Shown here: in pieces, positions 7,660 to 14,341 of the stretch | Numbering within the stretch: position 1 is the first letter of the stretch | Layout of the letters: each line of letters begins with the position of its first letter | NCBI GenBank assembly: GCA_902477645.1 | Contig: CABSIA010000074.1 | Coordinates: 1-14,341, forward strand | DNA length: 14,341 nt | From: an uncultured Prevotella sp. | GTDB taxonomy: Bacteria; Bacteroidota; Bacteroidia; Bacteroidales; Bacteroidaceae | Direction: 5' to 3' | Made by a program: the position numbers and the translations under genes | Notes under the pieces: model-generated | The model's database searches: none | The model's input: only the letters and a program-made list of their open reading frames with translations | Told to the model about the DNA's origin: nothing

Positions 7660-7854
7660 GTTCGTGAGAATACATCACAATAAAGTTTCATTAGGTTAGT
7701 AGTTTGATAGATTTTTTAAGGTAAAGATTATGTTAATGTTTTTATTGACTAACAGGCGATTAGGCGTAATCCTGCAAACAGCGGACAAGGCCGACTCGTT
7801 TTTAACATATTCTTTCAAAGAAGCTGGAGCTCGTGAAGAGTACCAGCTTTTTTT
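7660..7854 (+). ncRNA. Predicted small RNA or attenuated leader (~195 nt)
   Basis: A consensus -7 element (7646-7653) and a strong intrinsic terminator (7821-7854) bracket about 195 bases with no recognised protein. Inside, GTTAGT (7695-7700) can pair with ACTAAC (7748-7753), and GATTA-GGCG-TAATC (7758-7771) forms a small hairpin. An 84-codon frame from ATG 7730, preceded by AAGGTAAAG, runs straight through the terminator to 7984. It resembles no family I know, so a leader peptide is possible but a noncoding RNA seems likelier. If the terminator is conditional, read-through could feed the DUF6242-porG-uppS-bamA operon. No known RNA family or riboswitch was recognised. The 5' end is approximate. 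Confidence 0.45.
7821..7854 (+). terminator. Rho-independent terminator
   Basis: AAGCTGG (7821-7827) pairs perfectly with CCAGCTT (7843-7849), with CTC/GAG able to extend the stem inside the loop. A run of seven Ts (7848-7854) follows directly. This is a textbook intrinsic terminator on the plus strand. Confidence 0.75.
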
Positions 7855-7960
7855 GTTGCAGCAGCTGATGTCAGGGACGGAGCCGCTTTTCACATTCTCT
7901 ATGGCAAAATTACCAGTTTTTAATTTTTGCATAAAAACTTCCCGCACACACAAAAAAAAC

Positions 7961-8046
7961 GAAGCCGCTTGCATTTGCCAATGAAGCCGCTTGCATCTGG
8001 CATCGCAAGCGGTTGCAATGCCAGATGAGCCATGCCGCACTTTTTT
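7961..8046. repeat. Direct and inverted repeat cluster with alternative hairpins
   Basis: GAAGCCGCTTGCAT occurs twice, 22 bases apart (7961-7974 and 7983-7996). CATCTGGCAT (7994-8003) is perfectly inverted at 8018-8027, while CCGCTTGC (7987-7994, and also 7965-7972) is inverted at 8005-8012. The two stems overlap and cannot form together. The cluster is flanked by eight As on the left (7952-7959) and six Ts on the right (8041-8046), so it could end transcription from either side. It resembles a REP-like palindromic unit or bidirectional terminator. No transposase is nearby. Confidence 0.6.
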
Positions 8047-8161
8047 GCATAGTTTAAAATAATATTAAAGCTGGATTTTTTAGGGCTGTATAAATTTCCT
8101 CAATCATACATGTTGCCACTGCGTTGTTCTAAAAGAACTTAAAAAACAGGTCCTATATATG

Positions 8162-8189
8162 CTTTTTAGATAATAAATTATTAAAAAGG
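8162..8189. promoter_or_regulatory. Palindrome upstream of the DUF6242-bamA operon promoter; possible operator
   Basis: TAATAA-A-TTATTA (8171-8183) is a perfect 13-base palindrome. Pairing can continue outward between CTTTTT (8162-8167) and AAAAGG (8184-8189) across a three-base bulge. It ends 23 bases before the -7 element at 8213, where a regulator could bind. AT-rich palindromes arise easily by chance. Confidence 0.25.
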
Positions 8190-8212
8190 ACACGTATTTG
8201 CAGAATTCTGAG

Positions 8213-8220
8213 TAAATTTG
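8213..8220 (+). promoter_or_regulatory. -7 promoter element for the DUF6242-porG-uppS-bamA operon
   Basis: TAAATTTG matches TAnnTTTG exactly and lies 27 bases before the ATG at 8248. A TTTG at 8197-8200 is too close to serve as a standard -33 box. The location fits the only clear promoter for the four tightly packed genes that follow. Confidence 0.55.
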
Positions 8221-8247
8221 TACCCAAAAAATAATTCTCACACAATA

Positions 8248-9633
8248 ATGTCACAAAAGATATTGTCCATTTTAGTGCTCTGCACCGCCGCTTTGTCATT
8301 GGCATCATGCTTAGACGACGAGAAGGAGGAGCTTGTTTATTACGATGACACAGCCGTTACCAGTTTCTCTGTTGGTACGCTTAACAAATACTATACCGTG
8401 AAGGCGTCTACAGGTGAGGACAGCATTGTAAAGTCTGGCATCGACTGCAGCAGATACAAATTCAGCATTGACAATTATGCTAATACTATATATAATGTAG
8501 ACTCTCTGCCCGTAGGTGTCGATGCGGGCAAAGTGGTATGCACTATATATACAAAAAACTCAGGACTCGCCTTATGGTATTATAAATCATCAACAAATAC
8601 CGACAGCCTGGTTTATTGCTCAACCACTGACTCTGTGGATTTCACAGAGGCTAAGGAATTGCGTGTTTACAACACCAGCATGACCGCATACAGGAAATAC
8701 ACCGTGAGCCTCAACGTACACCAGGAGGCGGCAGACAGCTTCGTATGGAAGAACTTTGACAACGACGCTGTAGCGGCAAGCCTCAAAAACATGAAGTCGG
8801 TTTGTCTTGGCGGCAAGATATATCTCTTCGGCTCTGACGGAGCCAGCACAAAGGTTTATCAGGCCGACAGCCATGAGTTCTCGGGCTTTGTGCCCTACTC
8901 CGCCTCGTCCGTAACGCTCGGGGCTGAGGCATACAGAAATGTCGCCATGCTGAACAACAACATTTACATTCTCGATGGCTCATCACTCATTGCATTAGAT
9001 GCGTCGGGCATAACAACAATAACTGACAATGCACCAATAACCCGTCTTATCGGTGCGGGCAACAACCGCATCTATGGATATGCCGCTGACGGAAACATAA
9101 TGTATTCCACAAATGGCGAGACATGGCAAGAGGGCCAGATTGACGACAGCGCAGACCTGTTGCCGACAACAGATATAAACCTCATAGCAATGCCGTCAAA
9201 AACCAACGCTGACACATACCAGCTTACCTTGGTTGGCAACAACGGCGGCAATCTGGCACAGGTCTGGGGAAAAGTGGAGGAAAGCGTCAACGCCACAGAG
9301 GACCAGGCATGGAGCCACTACGTTACAGGAAACGAAAACCCATACCGCCTACCCGCATTGGCAAGCCTCAACGCCATACGCTACGACAGAAATATCGTGG
9401 CTTTAGGTCTCAACGGCAACAACCTGACAGATTTCTACACAAGCGAGGATGCCGGTATAACATGGCACAACGACTCGACAATTGTAAAGCCCGTGGGCTT
9501 AGACCAAAATCCTCAGGCATTCACCATGACCACAGATGAGGACAACCACATCTGGATAATCTGTGGCGGAAACGGACAAATATGGCGCGGCAGGCTCAAC
9601 AGGCTCGGCTGGGCAAACAAAAACAACAACTGA
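8248..9633 (+). CDS. DUF6242-like lipoprotein with Asp-box (beta-propeller) motifs
   Basis: A predicted lipoprotein of 461 residues. The signal peptide ends in the lipobox LASC with the lipidated cysteine at residue 21. The acidic DDEKEE that follows resembles the Bacteroidetes lipoprotein export signal for surface display. An N-terminal beta-rich domain spans ~28-165. The rest (~170-461) has repeated strand-turn segments such as GGKIYLFG and NNIYILDG. Asp-box motifs STNGETW (287-293) and SEDAGITW (399-406) point to a sialidase-like or Kelch-like propeller; no sialidase catalytic residues were recognised. ATG 8248 is chosen because the upstream in-frame TTG (8218) lies inside the -7 promoter box and would spoil the signal peptide. 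The porG-like gene starts two bases after its stop, so co-transcription with uppS-bamA is expected. Function is unknown. Confidence 0.82.
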   Translation: MSQKILSILVLCTAALSLASCLDDEKEELVYYDDTAVTSFSVGTLNKYYTVKASTGEDSIVKSGIDCSRYKFSIDNYANTIYNVDSLPVGVDAGKVVCTIYTKNSGLALWYYKSSTNTDSLVYCSTTDSVDFTEAKELRVYNTSMTAYRKYTVSLNVHQEAADSFVWKNFDNDAVAASLKNMKSVCLGGKIYLFGSDGASTKVYQADSHEFSGFVPYSASSVTLGAEAYRNVAMLNNNIYILDGSSLIALDASGITTITDNAPITRLIGAGNNRIYGYAADGNIMYSTNGETWQEGQIDDSADLLPTTDINLIAMPSKTNADTYQLTLVGNNGGNLAQVWGKVEESVNATEDQAWSHYVTGNENPYRLPALASLNAIRYDRNIVALGLNGNNLTDFYTSEDAGITWHNDSTIVKPVGLDQNPQAFTMTTDEDNHIWIICGGNGQIWRGRLNRLGWANKNNN

Positions 9634-9635
9634 TT

Positions 9636-10316
9636 ATGAGAAAAAGCATCTTCTTCATATTGCTCCTTCTTACTGCCATGACTGTCCGTGCGCAGGACGA
9701 CCCGGAGTATAGAATGGAGATTGGTGCAGGCACTGGACTTCTCACATACGAAGGCGACTTCAACGGCAACCTGTTCAAGGAAAGCCAGCCAATGGCATCG
9801 TTCGTTCTCCGGCGCACTTTCAGCCCATGGATAGCCCTGAAACTGAATGCCTTTACAGGAAAAGTGAAAGGCTCCTCAGAAAATGTCGAGACGAAATATC
9901 CAGACTATCTCAATGAGCCATATACATTTGACCGCTCGCTTTATGACGTGTGTCTGAGTTTTGAGTACAACTTCATGCCCTACGGCACAGGCCGTGACTA
10001 CCGCGGAGCAAAGCGGCTCGTACCGTTTGCCTTCATAGGCTTAGGAGCAACGGTCTCTTCAGGCGACGGAAAAACTGCGGCAGGACTGAACATGCCCATA
10101 GGCATAGGGCTGAAATACAAAATCGGCGAAAGGCTCAACTTAGGCCTGGAATGGGCTATGCACTTCAGCCAAAGCGACGAGATTGACGGACTTAAAGACC
10201 CATACAGCATAAAAAGCAGCGGACTGTTCAAAAACACCGACTGCTACTCAGCACTGCAGCTGACACTTACCTACAGCTTTATGGCGAAATGTGTAACATG
10301 CAACAAAGATTATTGA
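9636..10316 (+). CDS. porG: PorG/DUF6089-family outer-membrane beta-barrel protein
   Basis: A 226-residue protein. A signal peptide (MRKSIFFILLLLTAMTVRA|Q, cleaved near residue 19) precedes an outer-membrane barrel with alternating strands, for example YRMEIGAGTGLLTYEGDF, WIALKLNAFTGKVKG, FAFIGLGATVSSG and LNLGLEWAMHFS. In Porphyromonas gingivalis the equivalent gene directly before uppS encodes PorG, an outer-membrane component of the type IX secretion system; synteny and barrel type support the same family. Many Bacteroidales keep a DUF6089 gene without a full type IX system, so secretion is not proven here. ATG 9636 is chosen over an earlier in-frame start at 9582 inside the DUF6242 gene, because only the later start places the signal peptide at the N-terminus. 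The stop overlaps the uppS start in TGATG. Confidence 0.75.
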   Translation: MRKSIFFILLLLTAMTVRAQDDPEYRMEIGAGTGLLTYEGDFNGNLFKESQPMASFVLRRTFSPWIALKLNAFTGKVKGSSENVETKYPDYLNEPYTFDRSLYDVCLSFEYNFMPYGTGRDYRGAKRLVPFAFIGLGATVSSGDGKTAAGLNMPIGIGLKYKIGERLNLGLEWAMHFSQSDEIDGLKDPYSIKSSGLFKNTDCYSALQLTLTYSFMAKCVTCNKDY

Positions 10317-11068
10317 TGAACAACCAGCAAATAGACACCAACAACGTGCCACAGCATATTGCCATCATCATGGACGGCAACGGACGCTGGGCTACGGAAA
10401 GAGGCAAAGAGAGAAGCTACGGACACCAAGCCGGAGTAGACACCGTAAGACGCATCACGTCGGAGTGTACACGGCTCGGCGTGAAATATCTCACACTATA
10501 TACATTCTCAACCGAGAACTGGAACCGCCCAGCCGACGAGATTGCTGCTCTCATGGGGCTTGTGCTGACATCGCTCGAAGACGAGATTTTCATGAAGAAC
10601 AATGTCAGGTTCAGAGTAATAGGAGACATCGCACGACTGCCCGAGGCCGTTCAGCAAAAGCTCAGGGAAACCATGGACCACACTGCCAAAAACAGCGCAA
10701 TGACCATGATTGTGGCTCTCAGCTATTCCGCACGCTGGGAGATAACAGAGGCCGCAAAGACGGTGGCTCTCGAGGCTGCAAACGGAAAAATAAAGCCTGA
10801 GGACATAACAGAGGAGCTTTTTGCGCAGAAACTCACAACCAGCTTCATGCCCGACCCCGATCTGCTGATACGCACTGGCGGCGAGCTGCGCATAAGCAAC
10901 TACCTGCTGTGGCAGATAGCATACTCGGAATTGTATTTCTGCGATACATACTGGCCCGACTTCAACGAGCAACATCTGCACGAGGCAATTGCATGCTACC
11001 AGAAAAGGCAGCGCCGATATGGAAAGACAGAGGCACAGGTAGAAGAGGAAAACGGAAAAAACATTTAA
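10316..11068 (+). CDS. uppS: Undecaprenyl diphosphate synthase (cis-prenyltransferase)
   Basis: Makes undecaprenyl diphosphate by adding isopentenyl units to farnesyl diphosphate; the product is the lipid carrier for peptidoglycan and surface glycans. At 250 residues the length is normal. Motifs are complete: HIAIIMDGNGRWA with catalytic Asp20, GHQAG (36-40), LYTFSTENWNR (61-71), and PDPDLLIRTGGELRISNY (179-196) with Arg186 and Arg192. Glu205 of SELYF is the second magnesium ligand. ATG 10316 is chosen because it overlaps the stop of the preceding gene (TGATG) and starts just before the conserved core; an upstream in-frame ATG at 10289 would add residues encoded within the porG-like gene. bamA begins one base after its stop, so lipid-carrier and outer-membrane assembly genes are translated together. 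Confidence 0.96.
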   Translation: MNNQQIDTNNVPQHIAIIMDGNGRWATERGKERSYGHQAGVDTVRRITSECTRLGVKYLTLYTFSTENWNRPADEIAALMGLVLTSLEDEIFMKNNVRFRVIGDIARLPEAVQQKLRETMDHTAKNSAMTMIVALSYSARWEITEAAKTVALEAANGKIKPEDITEELFAQKLTTSFMPDPDLLIRTGGELRISNYLLWQIAYSELYFCDTYWPDFNEQHLHEAIACYQKRQRRYGKTEAQVEEENGKNI

Positions 11069-11069
11069 A

Positions 11070-13694
11070 ATGAACAATATCAAAAAGCTGTTGGCCGCAA
11101 CCATTATCATGCTTGCAAGTAGCATGAATGTTGTGGCACAAGACAAAATCGTGCACCCCGACATATCATATGCTGGAACACCACGCGAAATGGTGCTCGG
11201 AGGCATGAGCGTGTCTGGCATTGAAGGCTATGAGGACTATATGCTCACCAGCATATCAGGATTGCAGGTAGGACAGAAAATTTCTGTACCAGGCAACGAG
11301 ATTACCGATGCCGTAAAGAGATACTGGCGGCACGGACTTTTCTCGTTCGTCCAGATTTCCGCCGACTCTATCGTCGGAAACAAATTGTACCTGCACATCA
11401 AGCTCGAGGCACATCCGCGCGTGTCGACAATCAACTACGTCGGTCTGAAAAAGAGCGAGCGTGAGGACATGGAGGAGAAACTGGGGCTGCTGAAAGGCTC
11501 ACAGATACACCCCGACGTTATAAACCGCGCAAAAATACTTGCCAAGAAATATTTCGACGAAAAAGGTTTCAAGAATGCCGACATCGACATTCAGCAGCGC
11601 ACGGACGTAGCGCAGAAAAACCATGTAATCCTTGATGTCATCATCGACAAGAAGGAGAAGATGAAGGTAAGAAACATTATCATCGAAGGCAACGAGAAAC
11701 TGAAAGACAGCAAGATAAAGGGCGGTTTCCTGAAGAAAGGCGCATTTGCAAAGACACATGAGGCAGGAAAACTCGGCTCGTTCCTGAAAGCAAAGAAATT
11801 CACACCACAACGCTGGAAGGAAGACAAGCAAAAGCTCATTGACAAATACTACGAGCTGGGCTTCCGCGACGCCTACATCGTTGAGGACAGCGTATGGAAC
11901 AACGACCCGAAACATGTCAACATATATATAAAAGTTGATGAGGGCAAAAAATACCACCTCCGCAACATCAACTGGGTTGGAAACACCATCTACAACACCG
12001 ACATGCTGCAAAAGCTGCTTGGCATGGAGACAGGAGACGTGTACAACCAGAAGCTCATGAACAAGCGCCTGTCCGAAGACGAGGATGCCGTTTGGAACCT
12101 CTACTACAACAACGGTTACGTGTTCTCACGCATTGAGCCTACGGAAATCAACATCGTCGGTGACTCCATAGACCTTGAGATGCGGGTTACCGAAGGTCCG
12201 CAGGCACACCTCAACCATGTGAGAATTAACGGAAACGACCGCCTCTATGAGAATGTTGTCAGAAGAGAGCTCCGCACCAAACCGGGCGACCTGTTCTCGA
12301 AAGATGCCCTGATGCGCTCTGCGCGTGAGCTTGCCTCTATGGGACACTTCGACCCCGAGAAGGTTAATCCTGACGTAAAGCCCGACTACGAGACCGGTAC
12401 TGTTGACATAAACTGGAACCTTGAGCAGAAATCAAACGACCAGGTTGAGTTCTCACTCGGATGGGGACAGACAGGTGTTATCGGACGTATCGGATTGAAA
12501 CTGAACAACTTCTCCATGGCAAACCTGTTCAACAAAAACAAGGAGCATAGAGGCATTATGCCTATCGGCGACGGTGAGACCCTCAGCATCGGAGCGCAGA
12601 CCAACGGAACCTACTATCAGTCGTACAACGGAGGTTATTCAACAAGCTGGTTCGGCGGCAAACGCCCAATTCAGTTCAGCGTCGGTGTTTACTACTCAAA
12701 GCAAACCGACGTTTCGAGCAACTATTACAACCAGGCATGGATGAACAACTACGCCAACTACATGTACGGCTACAACAGCTACGGATACGGCTACAGCAAC
12801 TACGAGAACTATTACGACCCGGACAAGTACGTGAAGATGCTTGGCGTAAGTCTCGGATGGGGTAAACGCCTGCGCTGGCCCGACGACTACTTCACTCTCA
12901 ACGTGGAGTTGGCTTATCAGAGATATATGCTGAAAAACTGGAGATACTTCCTCATCACAAACGGTAACTCCAACAACCTCAACCTCAGCATAGCCCTCAA
13001 CCGGACATCAACCGACAACCAGCTGTTCCCGCGCCGCGGCTCTGAGTTCACGGCCTCTGTCACCATTACTCCGCCATGGAGCCTCTGGGACGGCAAAGAC
13101 TACAAGAACCTTGCCACTAACGACAAGTCGCCGTCGTATATAAAAGAGCAACAGGAGAAGTACCGCTGGATTGAGTACCACAAATGGAAGTTCAAGTCTA
13201 AGACCTATACCGCACTGAGCGGCGGCCAGAAGTGCTTCGTGCTCATGACACGTGTTGAGTTCGGACTGCTCGGCTCATACAACAAATACAAGAAGAGTCC
13301 GTTTGAGACCTACTACATGGGTGGTGACGGTATGAGCGGATACTCTACAGGATATGCCGAGGAGACTATCGGACTTCGTGGTTACGAGAACGGCTCGCTC
13401 ACCCCATACTACCAGGAAGGCTACGCCTACGACAGGTTCTCGCTCGAGCTACGCTACCCTCTGATGCTTGGCAACACCACGATCTATGCACTGTCATTCG
13501 TCGAGGCTGGTAACGCCTGGAACGACACCAAGAAATTCAACCCCTTCGATATGAAGCGCTCCGCAGGTGCCGGTGTCAGAATCTTCCTGCCTATGGTCGG
13601 ACTCATGGGTATCGACTGGGCATACGGTTTCGACAAGGTTTGGGGAACCAAGGGAGGCGGCCAGTTCCACTTCATTCTCGGACAGGAATTCTAA
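11070..13694 (+). CDS. bamA: Outer-membrane protein assembly factor BamA (Omp85)
   Basis: The central insertase that folds beta-barrel proteins into the outer membrane. It has 874 residues: a signal peptide cleaved near residue 23 (NVVA|Q), then five POTRA domains at about 40-115, 116-195, 198-295, 296-375 and 378-455. Segments such as VRNIIIEGNEKL, LRNINWVGNTIY and LNHVRINGNDRL mark the first strands of POTRA 3-5. The 16-stranded barrel runs from ~465 to the C-terminal Phe (HFILGQEF). The conserved lid-loop motif appears as LRGY (769-772), equivalent to VRGF. Residues 551-587 form a tyrosine-rich insertion (13 Tyr in 37), probably an external loop. It is a little longer than E. coli BamA, as is usual in Bacteroidetes. 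The downstream ompH supplies a periplasmic chaperone. Confidence 0.97.
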   Translation: MNNIKKLLAATIIMLASSMNVVAQDKIVHPDISYAGTPREMVLGGMSVSGIEGYEDYMLTSISGLQVGQKISVPGNEITDAVKRYWRHGLFSFVQISADSIVGNKLYLHIKLEAHPRVSTINYVGLKKSEREDMEEKLGLLKGSQIHPDVINRAKILAKKYFDEKGFKNADIDIQQRTDVAQKNHVILDVIIDKKEKMKVRNIIIEGNEKLKDSKIKGGFLKKGAFAKTHEAGKLGSFLKAKKFTPQRWKEDKQKLIDKYYELGFRDAYIVEDSVWNNDPKHVNIYIKVDEGKKYHLRNINWVGNTIYNTDMLQKLLGMETGDVYNQKLMNKRLSEDEDAVWNLYYNNGYVFSRIEPTEINIVGDSIDLEMRVTEGPQAHLNHVRINGNDRLYENVVRRELRTKPGDLFSKDALMRSARELASMGHFDPEKVNPDVKPDYETGTVDINWNLEQKSNDQVEFSLGWGQTGVIGRIGLKLNNFSMANLFNKNKEHRGIMPIGDGETLSIGAQTNGTYYQSYNGGYSTSWFGGKRPIQFSVGVYYSKQTDVSSNYYNQAWMNNYANYMYGYNSYGYGYSNYENYYDPDKYVKMLGVSLGWGKRLRWPDDYFTLNVELAYQRYMLKNWRYFLITNGNSNNLNLSIALNRTSTDNQLFPRRGSEFTASVTITPPWSLWDGKDYKNLATNDKSPSYIKEQQEKYRWIEYHKWKFKSKTYTALSGGQKCFVLMTRVEFGLLGSYNKYKKSPFETYYMGGDGMSGYSTGYAEETIGLRGYENGSLTPYYQEGYAYDRFSLELRYPLMLGNTTIYALSFVEAGNAWNDTKKFNPFDMKRSAGAGVRIFLPMVGLMGIDWAYGFDKVWGTKGGGQFHFILGQEF

Positions 13695-13799
13695 AGATAT
13701 TAGAAGTGAGAGGTAAGAGGTTGGATGTCTGTAGGCCGCTATGAATAGCCCGCAAGCATAGAGTTAGAAAAACATTATTAGTTTTAAAAACTTTTTATT
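13695..13799 (+). other. bamA-ompH intergenic region
   Basis: A 105-base gap without a gene. It contains CTGTAGGCCGCTATG (13729-13743), nearly repeated after ompH, and an AT-only palindrome AGTTTT-A-AAAACT (13780-13792) just before the ompH start. No TAnnTTTG box or GC-rich terminator stem is evident, so ompH may be reached by read-through from bamA. Confidence 0.4.
13729..13743 (+). repeat. Short intergenic repeat, copy 1
   Basis: CTGTAGGCCGCTATG after bamA matches the sequence after ompH (14325-14340) except for one extra G there. A related GGTCGCTATG lies at 6050-6059 after moxR. Confidence 0.45.
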
Positions 13800-14315
13800 A
13801 TGATGAAGAAAATTATGACAATGTGCCTCTTCGTCCTGATGGCGATGACGGCAAGCGCACAGAAGTTTGCACTCATGGATATGGAATATATCCTGAAGAG
13901 CATACCCGCATACGAGAGAGCCAACGAGCAGCTTAACCAGGTCAGCAAAAAATGGCAGGCAGAGGTTGAGGCACTAAACACCGAAGCCTCTACACTCTAC
14001 AAGAACTATCAAAACGAGGTCGTATTCCTGTCGCAAGAGCAGAAAAAGGCCAAGCAGGAGCAGATAATGCAGAAAGAGAAAGAAGCCGCCGACCTCAAGA
14101 AAAAATATTTCGGTCCCGAGGGCGAGCTGTTCAAGAAGCGTGAGAGCCTTATGACCCCAATACAGGAAGAGATATACAACGCCGTCAAGGAGATATCCGA
14201 CCTGCGCGGCTACGCTCTCGTTCTCGACAGGGCAAGCGACACGTCGATAATCTTCGGAAGCCCGAAAATAGACATCAGCAACGAGGTGCTTGACAAGCTC
14301 GGATATTCAAGATAA
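13800..14315 (+). CDS. ompH: OmpH/Skp family periplasmic chaperone
   Basis: A 171-residue protein. The signal peptide is cleaved near residue 20 (TASA|Q). The mature part starts with the family strand KFALMDMEYILKSIP, continues with a long charged coiled coil (about 40-125, rich in Lys, Glu and Gln), and ends with a strand-helix segment (LRGYALVLDRASDTSIIFGSPKIDISNEVLDKLGY) that closes the trimer core. Skp proteins hold unfolded outer-membrane proteins in the periplasm and deliver them to BamA, which agrees with bamA directly upstream. Bacteroidales often carry two such genes in tandem; a second copy could lie just past the window end. Two consecutive ATGs (13800, 13803) can serve as start; the choice changes only one residue. 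Confidence 0.93.
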   Translation: MMKKIMTMCLFVLMAMTASAQKFALMDMEYILKSIPAYERANEQLNQVSKKWQAEVEALNTEASTLYKNYQNEVVFLSQEQKKAKQEQIMQKEKEAADLKKKYFGPEGELFKKRESLMTPIQEEIYNAVKEISDLRGYALVLDRASDTSIIFGSPKIDISNEVLDKLGYSR

Positions 14316-14324
14316 CACAAAAGG

Positions 14325-14340
14325 CTGTAGGGCCGCTATG
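14325..14340 (+). repeat. Short intergenic repeat, copy 2
   Basis: CTGTAGGGCCGCTATG follows the ompH stop by nine bases and matches copy 1 at 13729-13743 apart from one inserted G. The window ends one base later, so the full extent of the repeat is unknown. Confidence 0.45.
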
Positions 14341-14341
14341 T

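Noticed and set aside
7730..7984. Plus-strand open frame of 84 codons
   Set aside because: It reads through a strong intrinsic terminator and ends in the repeat cluster, with no recognisable family. It is kept only as a possible leader peptide within the small-RNA entry, not as a gene.
7696..8040. Minus-strand open frame of 114 codons in the large intergenic gap
   Set aside because: It runs antisense through the terminator and repeat cluster, starts inside the repeats, and has no recognisable domain.
8101..8140. Possible cobalamin-riboswitch-like GCCACTG and a GTTCT-AAA-AGAAC palindrome
   Set aside because: The B12-box and other conserved cobalamin riboswitch segments are absent, and the palindrome is only 5 bp per arm.
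10508..12011. Long minus-strand frames of 237 and 170 codons (10508-11221, 11499-12011)
   Set aside because: They lie opposite uppS and bamA, whose protein motifs are complete; these are antisense shadows.

Overview
The window looks like chromosomal DNA of a Bacteroidales bacterium, most likely Prevotella or a close relative (Prevotellaceae). Several promoters carry the Bacteroidetes -7 element TAnnTTTG, starts lack strong Shine-Dalgarno sequences, and secreted proteins end their signal peptides in A-x-A|Q. The order porG-like, uppS, bamA, ompH is also the one known from Porphyromonas and Bacteroides. No tRNA, rRNA, insertion sequence, CRISPR array or phage gene was found.

Layout. Positions 1-321 have no gene but are rich in inverted repeats and may encode a structured RNA. 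An RDD membrane protein (322-1044, minus) is divergent from a six-gene plus-strand run: a SpoIIM-family membrane protein, a polytopic membrane protein, a DUF4129 protein, a DUF4350 protein, a MoxR AAA+ ATPase and a DUF58 protein (1150-7475). These seven genes form a MoxR/DUF58 membrane module that recurs in bacteria and whose molecular job is not settled. A repeat-rich hairpin element separates moxR from the DUF58 gene.

Positions 7476-8247 are a 770-base gap. It holds a promoter followed about 200 bases later by a clear intrinsic terminator, so a small RNA or attenuated leader is likely. After that come a cluster of direct and inverted repeats able to form alternative hairpins, then a palindrome and a promoter for the next operon.

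The right half (8248-14315) is an envelope-biogenesis operon. It encodes a DUF6242-like lipoprotein with Asp-box (beta-propeller) motifs, a PorG/DUF6089-like outer-membrane barrel, undecaprenyl diphosphate synthase UppS, the outer-membrane insertase BamA, and a periplasmic OmpH/Skp chaperone. The first four are separated by 2, -1 and 1 bases, so co-transcription and translational coupling are likely. Together they supply the lipid carrier for wall and surface glycans and the chaperone and insertase for outer-membrane proteins. The most interesting leads are the small RNA/terminator region, the alternative-hairpin repeats, the MoxR membrane module, and the propeller-like lipoprotein beside bamA.
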